The translations under genes and the position numbers were made by a program. Shown one piece after another: positions 52,899 through 60,943 of a stretch of 64,000 nucleotides of DNA. This stretch comes from Brevibacillus daliensis (lineage in GTDB: Bacteria; Bacillota; Bacilli; Brevibacillales; Brevibacillaceae): contig NZ_JAJISB010000008.1 in assembly GCF_021245735.1 (NCBI RefSeq), positions 169,090-233,089 of the forward strand. The letters run 5' to 3'. The notes beneath the pieces are model-generated. The model was not told the origin of the DNA. It saw nothing but the letters and a program-made list of their open reading frames with translations, and searched no databases. The stretch's first letter is position 1. Each line of letters begins with the position of its first letter.

Positions 52899-53327
52899 AT
52901 GATTACACTGCTTGAAAATACAAAAATAGACGACGTAATGGATATTTGGCTTAAATCAAACATCGAAGCACATAATTGTATCCCAGAACAGTATTGGCTG
53001 GATAATTACGAGCTAGTAAAAACAGAGTACCTCCCAATTTCCAATACAAATATTTATGAGGACCAAGATACAGTTAAAGGATTTATTAGCATCATGGATG
53101 GCTCATTTATCGGAGCATTGTTTGTATCGAATGAATATAGAGGTCAAGGTATCGGAAAGAAACTGATCAATTATTGTAAAGAGCGATATGACACCTTAGA
53201 ATTAGCTGTATTTAAGGATAATAAGCCGGCAATCGCATTTTATTATAGTTGTAACTTTAAAATAGCTACTGAACAGCTACATGAAGATTCAGGTTTTTGG
53301 GAATACCATATGATCTGGTCGAAATAG
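52899..53327 (+). CDS. GNAT family N-acetyltransferase
   Basis: A 142-residue GNAT protein. DDVMDIWLKSNIEAHNCIPE is the N-terminal substrate helix; IGALFVSNEYRGQGIGKKLI is the acetyl-CoA loop (R-G-Q-G-I-G); AVFKDNKPAIAFYYSCNFK is the last catalytic-side helix. The W-L-x-S-N-x-x-A-H pattern resembles the YiaC/YjaB subgroup. The target amine is unknown. AAAGGAAAA precedes the ATG. It ends about 130 bases before the Ter region. Confidence 0.82.
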   Translation: MITLLENTKIDDVMDIWLKSNIEAHNCIPEQYWLDNYELVKTEYLPISNTNIYEDQDTVKGFISIMDGSFIGALFVSNEYRGQGIGKKLINYCKERYDTLELAVFKDNKPAIAFYYSCNFKIATEQLHEDSGFWEYHMIWSK

Positions 53328-53455
53328 TCTTATCGTAATTAAAATTGTAGGATGCCAAAAGGGGAAGTAGATCGCCCGAAATCGTTAATGAACCAGCGAT
53401 CTCTCCCTATATTTTACCAAAATCAATGAGAAATCTATATAAAACGACGAAAAGT

Positions 53456-53484
53456 TTGACCAATATAGCCTATTATGTTCTAAT
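53456..53484 (+). promoter_or_regulatory. Predicted rtp promoter overlapping Ter site 1
   Basis: TTGACC, a 17-base spacer and TCTAAT. The -10 box lies inside Ter site 1, so RTP bound there would block its own transcription, as known for B. subtilis rtp. Confidence 0.6.
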
Positions 53485-53505
53485 AAAACTATGTTCCAAA
53501 TAATC
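53478..53505 (+). other. Replication terminator site Ter 1 (plus orientation)
   Basis: The 28-base site contains TTCTAATAAAACTATGTTCC followed by AAATAATC. Against the B. subtilis Ter consensus (A-C-T-A-A, spacer, CTATGTACYAAAT-N-TTC) it differs at about three positions. The B half (CTATGTTCCAAAT) points right, so by the B. subtilis polarity rule a leftward-moving fork would be stopped. Confidence 0.75.
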
Positions 53506-53551
53506 AACAACCCCTTACCTTTAAAATATTTATCTAATAGAGTGATTATTT

Positions 53552-53579
53552 GAATTATTAGAACATAGTTTATTTAGAA
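53552..53579 (-). other. Replication terminator site Ter 2 (minus orientation)
   Basis: Read on the minus strand: TTCTAAATAAACTATGTTCT followed by AATAATTC. It is in inverted orientation to Ter 1, with 46 bases between them, and matches the same consensus with about four differences. Its B half faces left and should stop rightward forks. It ends 21 bases before the rtp start codon. Confidence 0.72.
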
Positions 53580-53600
53580 CATGCTAGGGAGGAATCTATC

Positions 53601-53966
53601 ATGAATGCTGAAATACGTGGACGTGGCTTTCTTTTAAAACAACGATCCTTTTTAAAGTTTTATCTGATTACGAAAATTGAACAGCAAAAAGGATACGGCC
53701 TGCAAATGTTAGATGATTTGGAGAATGAATTTAAACCATTCGCCTACTCTCCTACCCATACTGAATTATATAAATCTCTTCATGAGTTAAAAGATGAAGG
53801 CATTATTGATTGGCATCGGCAATTAAAACCAGAGACAGACTTACAAGAGATCAAAATTTACCGAATCGTCGATCAGGAAAAGGCTAACCTTTATAAAAAG
53901 CAAATGAAAGTAGAGCTGGATAGGTGCTATGGTTTGTTAAGAAAAGCGTTACAGGATAATTATTAG
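53601..53966 (+). CDS. rtp: Replication terminator protein (RTP), contrahelicase
   Basis: A 121-residue winged-helix protein, one residue shorter than B. subtilis RTP. From recall the alignment is nearly gap-free: GFLLKQRSFLKFYLIT, EQQKGYGLQMLDDL, SPTHTELYKSLHELKDEGI (recognition helix), LYKKQMKVELDRC and the final KALQDNY each have close RTP counterparts. RTP dimers bind Ter sites and stop the replicative helicase in one direction. GGGAGG precedes the ATG. Two inverted Ter-like sites and a promoter overlapped by one of them lie upstream, matching the autoregulated B. subtilis locus. A generic PadR label is possible but fits less well. Confidence 0.85.
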   Translation: MNAEIRGRGFLLKQRSFLKFYLITKIEQQKGYGLQMLDDLENEFKPFAYSPTHTELYKSLHELKDEGIIDWHRQLKPETDLQEIKIYRIVDQEKANLYKKQMKVELDRCYGLLRKALQDNY

Positions 53967-53988
53967 AAATCAAATAGTAATGATAGTA

Positions 53989-54062
53989 AAAAACCTTCAG
54001 TTGGTTCACATCGATGAATTTATGATTATTCTCATCTGTGATATGGTCTGAAGGATTTTTTG
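53989..54062 (+). terminator. Terminator of rtp
   Basis: AAAACCTTCAG and CTGAAGGATTTTTT arms enclose a 47-base loop with its own weak pairing. Confidence 0.55.
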
Positions 54063-54198
54063 TTAGACAGTTTAGTAAAAATAAAGGTTTAGAGATCTCA
54101 ACGATTATTGTCGTTGGATAAATATGAGAAAGTATATTACGATGTATGGGCAACCTTGGACTAAAGAAGTATATAACACCTTTAAGGAGGTATTCATT

Positions 54199-54648
54199 AT
54201 GAACTCTTCTGTATCGAATGAAGTCCAAGCACTCTATCAACAACTAGTAGATGCTTGGAATAATCGCAGTGCCTGTGCAATGGCTAACCTGTTCACAGAG
54301 GAGGGCGAGAGTATCGGTTTTGATGGAAGTCATTCGATTGGACGCGAGGAGATATTTTCGCACCTCAAACCGATCTTTGAAGACCACCCCACTGCTACAT
54401 ATGTAAGCAAAGTTAAAAGTGTGCGTTTTCTTGGTTCTGATATTGCCATGGTACGAGCAATAGCTGGTATGGTACCTCCTGGACAATCAGACCTTAATCC
54501 TAAAGTCAACACACATCACACTCTAGTTGTCGTTTCTAATGAAGGAAATTGGCGTATCCAACTTTTTCAGAATACACCAGCTCAGTTTCATGGAAGACCT
54601 GAGTTAGTCGAACAAATGACAGAAGAGTTAAGAGAGTTACTTAAATAA
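54199..54648 (+). CDS. SnoaL/SgcJ-like NTF2-fold protein
   Basis: A 149-residue cone-shaped NTF2-fold protein. LYQQLVDAWNNRSACAMANL and FTEEGESIGFDGS are the SgcJ/EcaC family opening; the end is NEGNWRIQLFQNTPAQFHGR. AAGGAGG at 54183 sets the ATG at 54199; an earlier in-frame ATG at 54124 is unsupported. These proteins bind small hydrophobic ligands or act as polyketide-tailoring-like enzymes; the role here is unknown. Confidence 0.8.
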   Translation: MNSSVSNEVQALYQQLVDAWNNRSACAMANLFTEEGESIGFDGSHSIGREEIFSHLKPIFEDHPTATYVSKVKSVRFLGSDIAMVRAIAGMVPPGQSDLNPKVNTHHTLVVVSNEGNWRIQLFQNTPAQFHGRPELVEQMTEELRELLK

Positions 54649-54723
54649 GTCGTAAAACATGACAAACAGCTGAAAGTATCTGGAAGAGAAGAGTGTTGAG
54701 CAAGTAAAGAAAATCTAATGAAA

Positions 54724-54775
54724 TCAAAAAGGCTGCAGGAATCTCTATGGTGGATTCCGCAAGCCTTTTTTAGTA
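54724..54775. terminator. Bidirectional terminator
   Basis: AAAAAGGCT-GCAGGAATC pairs with GATTCC-GCAAGCCTTTTTT, between the SnoaL-like gene and the convergent LOG gene. Confidence 0.75.
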
Positions 54776-54813
54776 GTACACGACTGATTAACTTCCTATG
54801 TACCAAATGCTCA

Positions 54814-55380
54814 TTACCGATATTCTTTTACAGTCGGCGGTTCATACTTATAAAACTTATCAAGTAGTGTCCCCACGTCTGAATCCACAATCGCCATTGC
54901 CTTATATTTTTCCTGTAAGAATTGCTCTTTCACCATATGTTGGAGTAGAGCGATCAATGGATCATAGTAGTGGTTCACATTTAACAGTCCAAATGGCTTC
55001 TGGTGTAAACCAATTTGAGCCCAAGTGAAAATCTCAAAAAATTCCTCTAATGTACCAGGACCTCCAGGCAAAGCAAGGAAGCCATCTGCTAGCTCCGCCA
55101 TTTTTGCTTTTCGCTCATGCATCGAAGAAACGATGAACATCTCAGTTACATTTTGATGAGATATTTCTCTGTCAATTAACAATTGCGGCATGACACCGAT
55201 TACTTGTCCACCCTCTTGTAAAACGGTATCAGCTACTGCGCCCATTATTCCGACACTTGCCCCACCGTACACGAGTGTTATCTCCCGTCTAGCTAATTCT
55301 TTTCCTATTAGAATAGCTCCTTCCGTATAAGAGGAGCAAGCTCCGCTACTTGAACCACAAAATACTGCCAAACGTTTCAA
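54814..55380 (-). CDS. LOG family phosphoribohydrolase (YvdD type)
   Basis: A 188-residue Rossmann-like protein with VFCGSSSG at its start, YGGASVGIMGAVAD and the hallmark PGGPGTLEEFFE with catalytic Glu, plus an Arg in HERKAKM. LOG proteins release ribose 5-phosphate from cytokinin nucleotides or AMP-like nucleotides. Two adjacent TTG codons at 55383 and 55380 can start it; the second is at the best distance from GGAGG. It is divergent from the MazG-like gene across a short promoter region. Confidence 0.9.
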   Translation of the reverse strand: MKRLAVFCGSSSGACSSYTEGAILIGKELARREITLVYGGASVGIMGAVADTVLQEGGQVIGVMPQLLIDREISHQNVTEMFIVSSMHERKAKMAELADGFLALPGGPGTLEEFFEIFTWAQIGLHQKPFGLLNVNHYYDPLIALLQHMVKEQFLQEKYKAMAIVDSDVGTLLDKFYKYEPPTVKEYR

Positions 55381-55476
55381 CAAAATAACCTCCAGACGAT
55401 TAATTTTATCTCATGTAAAAATTATATTTGATTTTCCGATAAAATATAAGACATGAAAAATGTGGAGGTTGTTTCA

Positions 55477-55797
55477 TTGAACATATCTGAATTCCAAAGT
55501 TGGATTAAAGAGTATTATGAAGAAAGAGGATGGTCTGATTTAGACATCTTTATTCGTATTGGTTTTTTGGTAGAAGAAACTGGTGAAGTAGCAAGAGCAA
55601 TAAGATCTTTAGAAATAGGAAGAGACCGCCCCGATGAACAAGCGGGTACATTATTGGAACAAAAGAGAGACTTAACAGAGGAGCTTGGGGATGTTATTGG
55701 AAATATTATTATCATTGCAAATAAATATGACATATCCATAGAAGATATTTTTAGAGCCCATCGAGAAAAATTGCAGCAACGTTATATTACAAAATAA
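55477..55797 (+). CDS. MazG-like nucleotide pyrophosphohydrolase
   Basis: A 106-residue all-alpha NTP pyrophosphatase. FLVEETGEVARAI and DLTEELGDVIGNI are the two metal-binding helices (E-E-x-x-E and E-x-x-D) of the MazG/dUTPase-2 superfamily. The start is set at TTG 55477, which follows GGAGGTTG, rather than ATG 55453, which lacks a ribosome binding site. It probably cleaves non-canonical nucleotides. Confidence 0.85.
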   Translation: MNISEFQSWIKEYYEERGWSDLDIFIRIGFLVEETGEVARAIRSLEIGRDRPDEQAGTLLEQKRDLTEELGDVIGNIIIIANKYDISIEDIFRAHREKLQQRYITK

Positions 55798-56170
55798 GTA
55801 ACTCGCCGTAGTGGAGTTAGTAACGACTCCTACACGCATGTGGTATTTTAATCGACGAAGAAAACCATAGAAGCTAAACCTAAAAGAGACTATTTTGAGA
55901 AATGTGTAATCAAAATAGTCTCTTCATTATTTATTTGCTAGATCTATTTATTAGTGGGGTAGTGAAGTAAAACAATCAAACTAAAAGACCAGGTTAGTTA
56001 AAGAAGATGTATGCTAACAATATATTCTATAAAATTACTTCCGTCTAACACATTCCTACTTTGTAGAAATTACACATTGTAAACATTGAATAATAGTCTA
56101 CAACCAAATTCCGGGAATAATATTCGTGGTGGTTAAAAGGACAAACAAAAAAGAGCAGTTCAGCTCTTTT
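55798..56170. other. Intergenic region with two terminators
   Basis: Between the MazG-like and HxlR genes I see a strong hairpin (55883-55923) and the HxlR terminator, an ACTCC hairpin at about 55802-55835, and otherwise AT-rich DNA with no gene. Confidence 0.5.
55883..55925 (+). terminator. Terminator of the MazG-like gene
   Basis: AAGAGACTATTTTGA pairs with TCAAAATAGTCTCTT, a perfect 15-bp stem. Confidence 0.7.
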
Positions 56171-56180
56171 TTATTTTTGT
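56149..56180 (-). terminator. Terminator of the HxlR-type gene
   Basis: AAAGAGC and GCTCTTT arms with AGTTCA loop; T run on the minus strand. Confidence 0.65.
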
Positions 56181-56551
56181 GTGGAGTATTTTAGTTCCTT
56201 TTGTTTTTTCTCCATATATTTTTTACCCCACTCTCCCATAACGTCCAGTACAGGAATAAAGCTTTTTCCTTCTGGTGTTAGTGAGTATTCTACTTTAGGA
56301 GGAACTTCTTTATACACTTCTCTGTGAACCATTCCGTCCTCTTCCAATTCTCTCAGTTGCCTTGTCAAGATTCCTTTTGAAATGCCTGGTAACAACCTTT
56401 GAAGTTCATTAAATCTTCTTGTTTGCTGACTTAGATACCATAAAATAATAATTTTCCATCTTCCAGCAATTACATTCTGAGTAAGTGTCAAAGGACATAC
56501 TTCTTCATGATTTTCAGGAGGCGTTTCTCCTTGAAATTTAAATCGAGCCAT
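56171..56551 (-). CDS. HxlR/DUF24 family transcriptional regulator
   Basis: A 126-residue winged-helix regulator. The conserved opening [20 protein letters not shown] contains the single N-terminal Cys used as a redox/electrophile sensor in many HxlR proteins (CatR, YodB, HypR). [20 protein letters not shown] is the recognition helix. It is divergent from an SDR and an NmrA-type oxidoreductase, a typical target arrangement for quinone- or aldehyde-responsive HxlR repressors. Confidence 0.9.
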   Translation of the reverse strand: MARFKFQGETPPENHEEVCPLTLTQNVIAGRWKIIILWYLSQQTRRFNELQRLLPGISKGILTRQLRELEEDGMVHREVYKEVPPKVEYSLTPEGKSFIPVLDVMGEWGKKYMEKKQKELKYSTQK

Positions 56552-56739
56552 TGTATTTTCCCTCTCTTTACATATCGGTAATATTTTTGTGACTATGCCA
56601 TAAAAAAGTGCCTACTTTTATTATTGTTACTATTGAAATACTATATATTTGCACTTATTAATTCAACATGAAAATTTATGTTGCTGTGGTTTTTACTGTG
56701 TTGATGAAGAAACATGAAAGTTAATGGTGATGGAACTAA

Positions 56740-56856
56740 TTGCATTCATCAATCGTTAATCATATATCAGAAAAGGATTTAGAGGAAATTGTTCTTGGGC
56801 TAACAAAACTAAACAAATTATTTGATATTGCACTTGAGGAGAAAGATAACAATTGA
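56740..56856 (+). pseudogene. Probable C-terminal remnant of a MarR-type regulator
   Basis: A 38-codon frame reading HISEKDLEEIVLGLTKLNKL then FDIALEEKDNN resembles the C-terminal dimerisation helix of a MarR-type protein. There is no proper ribosome binding site and no helix-turn-helix part. Its stop overlaps the start of the next gene (ATTGA), suggesting that an intact upstream gene once was translationally coupled to the SDR gene. Confidence 0.35.
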
Positions 56857-57704
56857 AAACAATACTTGTAACAGGTGGAACAGATGGAATTGGAAAAGGT
56901 GTTGCTATGCACTTTTTTAAAAAAGGCGACCGTGTAATTGTTGTCGGTAGTTCTTCTGCAAAAGGCGACATTTTCTATAATGAGGCTAGACAATTAAGAG
57001 CAGAGGGAAGGGCAATTTTTCTTCAGGCAGATTTGAGTTTGGTAAAAGAAAATCAGCGTATTATCGAAGAAGTAAAAAGCCGGTTCCATTCTTTGGATAT
57101 GGTAGTTTTATGTGCAGTGTCTCAAAAGTACAGAAAAACATATTCTGAAACACAAGAGGGGTTTGAATTTACTTTTGGGTTATATTATTTGAGTAGATTT
57201 ATTCTTAGTTATGGCTTAAAAGAGAATTTGGAAAAAGCTGAGAATCCTGTTATTCTTAATGTTTGCGCACCAGGAATGAATGGAACTGTTAACTGGGATG
57301 ATTTACAAAACAAGAATAGTTTTAACAGTACAAAATCTAAGTTTCATGGCAGCCGATTAAACGATTTACTAGGTGTTGCATTTGCCCAAAATGATACCAG
57401 TGGAAGGATAAAATATATTCTCTTTAACCCTTGGGCTGTGCAAACCTCTGGAGCTATAGAAGCATATGAACAACCTGTGATGAAGAATATAATGAAGCTA
57501 ATCTATAAAATAACAGGAAAACAGGTAGAAAAAGCAATTGAGCCTATAATTGTTTTGTTAGAAAATCCACCTAAACCTTCTTTATCTGCTTTTAAACAAC
57601 GAAAAGAAGTAAGTCTTGCGATGAAAACTTTTGATAAAGAAAATGCTCAAAAGCTTTTTAATATAACTGTTCAATTGTTGAAAGGATTTCCGAATGAAAA
57701 CTAA
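56853..57704 (+). CDS. Short-chain dehydrogenase/reductase family protein
   Basis: A 283-residue SDR-like Rossmann protein. TGGTDGIGKGVAMHFF is the glycine-rich NAD(P) loop, followed by ADLSLVKENQRIIEEV and VVLCAVSQK (in place of NNAG). The usual Y-x-x-x-K is not obvious (SRLNDLLGVAF occupies that site, with STKSKFHGS before it), so the catalytic tetrad may be altered. TTG start at 56853 follows GAGGAG at rather long spacing. It is probably in one operon with the following NmrA-type gene. Confidence 0.8.
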   Translation: MKTILVTGGTDGIGKGVAMHFFKKGDRVIVVGSSSAKGDIFYNEARQLRAEGRAIFLQADLSLVKENQRIIEEVKSRFHSLDMVVLCAVSQKYRKTYSETQEGFEFTFGLYYLSRFILSYGLKENLEKAENPVILNVCAPGMNGTVNWDDLQNKNSFNSTKSKFHGSRLNDLLGVAFAQNDTSGRIKYILFNPWAVQTSGAIEAYEQPVMKNIMKLIYKITGKQVEKAIEPIIVLLENPPKPSLSAFKQRKEVSLAMKTFDKENAQKLFNITVQLLKGFPNEN

Positions 57705-57756
57705 ACAGTCGAAAAATAAAAAGTACCAACGAAAAAACATAATGGAGGAAAAGTAA

Positions 57757-58632
57757 ATGAAAATATTAGTTACGGGTGCAACAGGGAAATTAGGGTCAAA
57801 AGTTATAGAAACGTTATTAAAAACTGTACCAATGAGTCAATTAGCTGTTAGCGTTCGAAATCCAGAGAAAGCAGAAAGATTACAAGCTCGCGGTGTAGAA
57901 GTTCGACACGGAGATTTTGATCAACCAGAAACATTAGATTCTGCTTTTTCAGGAATTGATCGACTTTTAATTATATCTACGGTTGGGGATGATGAAACAA
58001 TAATTAGACAGCATACTAATGCTGTAGCTGCTGCTCAGCGTGCTCAAGTTAAATTTATTGTTTATACTAGTGTAACAAATGCAAGTGAAAGTAACTTATT
58101 CCTTGCCCCAGCTCATCGAGCTAGAGAAGAAGCTATTTTGAAAACAGGCATTCCCTACTCGTTTTTACGAAACAATTGGTATTTGGAAAATGAAATTGGG
58201 AGTATACAAGGTGTGATGGCAGGAGCACCTTGGGTTACATCTGCAGGAACAGGAAAAGTAGGTTGGGCACTTCAACAAGATTATGCGGAGGCAGCAGCAA
58301 CCGTATTGACTGGGAACGGACACGAGAATACAGTTTACGAACTTTCCGGTAAGCTTATGACTCAAGAGGAATTAGCATCTGCTCTTGGAACTGTAATAGG
58401 TAAAGAAGTACCAGTACAACAAGTCGATGATGCTACTTATACCGATATTATGAAAGGTGCAGGGGTACCAGAATCCTATCTTTCTATGCTTGTAAACATA
58501 CAAAAAGGCATTCGAAATGGTGAATTAGAGATAGAGTGCAACGCTTTAGAAAAATTACTTGGTCGCCCTACTACAACAATAAACGAGGCTTTGAGCCAAA
58601 TTGTTAGTCAAATTCCACAAACAGGAAATTAA
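57757..58632 (+). CDS. NmrA-like NAD(P)H:quinone oxidoreductase (QorB/YtfG type)
   Basis: A 291-residue atypical SDR. VTGATGKLGSKVIETLL is the nucleotide loop; SVRNPEKAERLQARGVEVRH and GDFDQPETLDSAFSGIDRLL are typical of the QOR2/azoreductase group; LRNNWYLEN and ELSGKLMTQEELA follow. No Tyr-x3-Lys is needed in this family. GGAGGAAAA precedes the ATG. The divergent HxlR regulator suggests induction by quinones or other electrophiles. Confidence 0.88.
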   Translation: MKILVTGATGKLGSKVIETLLKTVPMSQLAVSVRNPEKAERLQARGVEVRHGDFDQPETLDSAFSGIDRLLIISTVGDDETIIRQHTNAVAAAQRAQVKFIVYTSVTNASESNLFLAPAHRAREEAILKTGIPYSFLRNNWYLENEIGSIQGVMAGAPWVTSAGTGKVGWALQQDYAEAAATVLTGNGHENTVYELSGKLMTQEELASALGTVIGKEVPVQQVDDATYTDIMKGAGVPESYLSMLVNIQKGIRNGELEIECNALEKLLGRPTTTINEALSQIVSQIPQTGN

Positions 58633-58639
58633 GTTTAAT

Positions 58640-58681
58640 CAAAAAACGACCTTCTCATATGTATGGAGGTCGTTTTTTATA
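58640..58681 (+). terminator. Terminator of the SDR operon
   Basis: AAAAAACGACCTT pairs with AGGTCGTTTTTT across about 13 bases. Confidence 0.8.
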
Positions 58682-58949
58682 TAAAAGGGCTAGGAGGCTT
58701 TACTTCTTGAATAATGTGAAATAATGTACGTGAACTAATGAGTGGTGTTATTTGAAGATAATAGGCATAGTTGCATCTGTGTTTCTATTTTTTTTATTCC
58801 ATTAAAGGGCGCTTTTCTAGAGTGGAGAAAAAATTTCGATTTCTCATTTAATTTCGTTATCTTGCTATTACATTCTCAAAGCATTATTTTTTCGTAATTA
58901 TGAGGTTATAGTGTTAGTTATCAAGAATGCTAAGTAGGGAGAGATAAAA
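58682..58949. other. Intergenic region, no gene seen
   Basis: AT-rich spacer before the alkylation-repair genes; no convincing promoter or frame, only a short unsupported frame near 58733. Confidence 0.4.
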
Positions 58950-59663
58950 ATGGTTCAAGATATACCAACGCGTGTAAAAAGCCTAAATTGGGATTCCATT
59001 CAAAACGAATTAGATGAGCAAGGATTTGCAAAGCTTTCACCCATTTTAACAAAAGATGAATGTGAGTCCTTCAAGGAACTATATAGCGAGGAAGAGTCAT
59101 ACAGATCGACCATCAATATGACAAGGTATCGCTTCGGGAGTGGGGAGTACAAATATTTTTCCTATCCATTACCTGACATCATCCAAAGTTTAAGAGAATC
59201 CTTTTATCCAGAGTTGGCCAAAACAGCAAATCGATGGTTGGGTTATTTAAAGAAGCCCGAGCAATTTCCGAATAACCTTCAAGACTTTTTGGGAATATGT
59301 GAAGAACATGAACAAACTAGACCAACAGCCTTAATTCTAAAGTATGAAAAAGGTGGGTTTAATTGCTTGCACCAAGATTTATATGGAGACGTATTTTTCC
59401 CGTTTCAAGTAGTATTTGTATTAAATCAACGAGATCAAGACTATACGGGTGGTGAATCTCTTTTAGTAGAACAAATTCCTCGTGCTCAGAGTAGGGGACA
59501 TGTGATTACTTTGGAACGAGGCGGTGCACTAATCTTTCCTACAAACCATAGACCTGCTCTTGGTAAAAAAGGATATTACAAAAATACGGTTCGTCACGGG
59601 GTAAGTACGGTTACATCTGGAGAACGATACGGTCTTGGAATCATTTTTCATGATTCTAAGTAA
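58950..59663 (+). CDS. 2OG-Fe(II) oxygenase of the Ada-associated type
   Basis: A 237-residue double-stranded beta-helix oxygenase. The iron triad is His141-Gln-Asp143 (CLHQDLYGD) and His216 (TVRHGVST), with Arg226 (GERYGLG) for 2-oxoglutarate. It is not AlkB by length and overall sequence, but resembles the COG3826-type family. It lies 88 bases upstream of ada and ogt in the same direction, an arrangement that parallels E. coli ada-alkB, so a role in reversing alkylation damage is a fair inference. GGGAGAG precedes the ATG. Confidence 0.8.
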   Translation: MVQDIPTRVKSLNWDSIQNELDEQGFAKLSPILTKDECESFKELYSEEESYRSTINMTRYRFGSGEYKYFSYPLPDIIQSLRESFYPELAKTANRWLGYLKKPEQFPNNLQDFLGICEEHEQTRPTALILKYEKGGFNCLHQDLYGDVFFPFQVVFVLNQRDQDYTGGESLLVEQIPRAQSRGHVITLERGGALIFPTNHRPALGKKGYYKNTVRHGVSTVTSGERYGLGIIFHDSK

Positions 59664-59751
59664 ATATCAAATTTCAATATCTTGCTATTTTATCCCTGAA
59701 ATCGTACATTCTGAATTTATAGAGGGTATATTGTAAGGAGAGGTGAGAATA

Positions 59752-60372
59752 ATGCCGGACAGTATCAATAATGGATTTCAAGAGAGTCATGATCATGGAA
59801 TTTTGAGTGACGTGGAAATGATGACAAATGAAAAGTGGCAAGCAATTATTGATAATGATGCTTCGTACAATGATCAATTTTTCTATGCTGTAAAGACCAC
59901 GGGGATCTTCTGTAAACCGTCATGTAAATCCCGCGTTCCAAAAAAAGAAAATGTACGTATTTTTCAAAACGCAGAACAAGCTCTCCATGCAAATTTTCGC
60001 CCTTGTAAACGTTGCAAGCCTACTAATGAGAAATTGCCTGATAGTGAGTGGGTTGCACTTACCACTGAGTACATTGATAAAAATTTCACAGAAAAATTAA
60101 CTCTAGAAACGTTAGCAGATATTGCCCATGGGAGTCCCTATCATTTGCATCGAACGTTTAAAAAGATTAAAGGTATCACGCCAGTTGAGTATATACAACA
60201 GGTTAGATTAAACGCGGCTAAAGAGCACTTGATTCAAACAAATAAAGCTATTGCGGATATCGCCATATGTGTAGGTATGCCTAACACGCCCTATTTTATT
60301 ACTTTATTTAAAAAGAAAACCGGACATACACCCGCACAATATCGTCAAATGACTAAAATGGAGGAAATGTAA
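59752..60372 (+). CDS. adaA: Ada-type methylphosphotriester sensor/AraC activator (AdaA)
   Basis: A 206-residue protein with an N-terminal Ada zinc domain: Cys54-x3-Cys58 (IFCKPSCKSRVP) and Cys85-x2-Cys88 (RPCKRCKP) have exactly the spacing of E. coli Ada Cys38/42/69/72, the first being the methyl acceptor. Two AraC helix-turn-helix units follow (LETLADIAHGSPYHLHRTFK and IADIAICVGMPNTPYFITLF). There is no C-terminal O6-methyltransferase domain; that is supplied by the next gene one base downstream. ATG at 59752 follows AAGGAGAGG. It activates the adaptive response operon after methyl transfer. Confidence 0.93.
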   Translation: MPDSINNGFQESHDHGILSDVEMMTNEKWQAIIDNDASYNDQFFYAVKTTGIFCKPSCKSRVPKKENVRIFQNAEQALHANFRPCKRCKPTNEKLPDSEWVALTTEYIDKNFTEKLTLETLADIAHGSPYHLHRTFKKIKGITPVEYIQQVRLNAAKEHLIQTNKAIADIAICVGMPNTPYFITLFKKKTGHTPAQYRQMTKMEEM

Positions 60373-60373
60373 A

Positions 60374-60907
60374 ATGGAATCAAAGAATAAGCCAACCATT
60401 TATTGGTCTTTGCTAAAGTTTAGGGATTGGAGTTTTTATATTGCTTCAACCTCTAAGGGGCTTGTGTTTGTTGGTTCACAGAACAAACCATTCGAAGAAT
60501 TGTCCGAATGGGCTAAGAAACGTTTTCCTGGAAGTCCACTTGTTGAAGGTGATGAAAAACTTGGATCCTATGCGGCTGAAATCACCCAGTATCTAGAAGG
60601 TAAACGGAAAAACTTTACTGTTCCATTTGATTACAATGGGACAGCATTCCAGCTTGCAGTCTGGAACGCACTTTGTGAAATTCCGTACGGACAGACTCAG
60701 TCCTATTCTGACATAGCAAATTCTATTAATAAACCAGCAGCTGTTCGTGCTGTAGGAGCGGCGATTGGGGCTAATCCAGTATTAATTACCGTACCGTGTC
60801 ATCGTGTAGTAGGAAAGAATGGGTCGTTAACCGGCTATCGTGGCGGATTAGAAATGAAGACACTCCTTTTGGATTTGGAAAGACAAGCTTCATTTAGCAA
60901 TGAGTGA
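60374..60907 (+). CDS. ogt: O6-methylguanine-DNA methyltransferase
   Basis: A 177-residue suicide methyltransferase. The active site is PCHRVVG with acceptor Cys142. The DNA-binding helix AVRAVGAAIGANP carries the arginine finger, and the N-terminal domain is of RNase-H-like type (IASTSKGLVFVGSQNKPFEE). It begins one base after the adaA stop, with GGAGGAAATG at the end of adaA, so the two are coupled like B. subtilis AdaA/AdaB. Confidence 0.93.
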   Translation: MESKNKPTIYWSLLKFRDWSFYIASTSKGLVFVGSQNKPFEELSEWAKKRFPGSPLVEGDEKLGSYAAEITQYLEGKRKNFTVPFDYNGTAFQLAVWNALCEIPYGQTQSYSDIANSINKPAAVRAVGAAIGANPVLITVPCHRVVGKNGSLTGYRGGLEMKTLLLDLERQASFSNE

Positions 60908-60943
60908 TTATTACTGTAAAATGAACGGAAAGGAGGTGCCGAC

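Noticed and set aside
53601..53966. Annotation of the gene as a plain PadR-type regulator
   Set aside because: The C-terminal LYKKQMKVELDRC helix and near-colinear match to RTP, with Ter-like sites upstream, fit RTP better.
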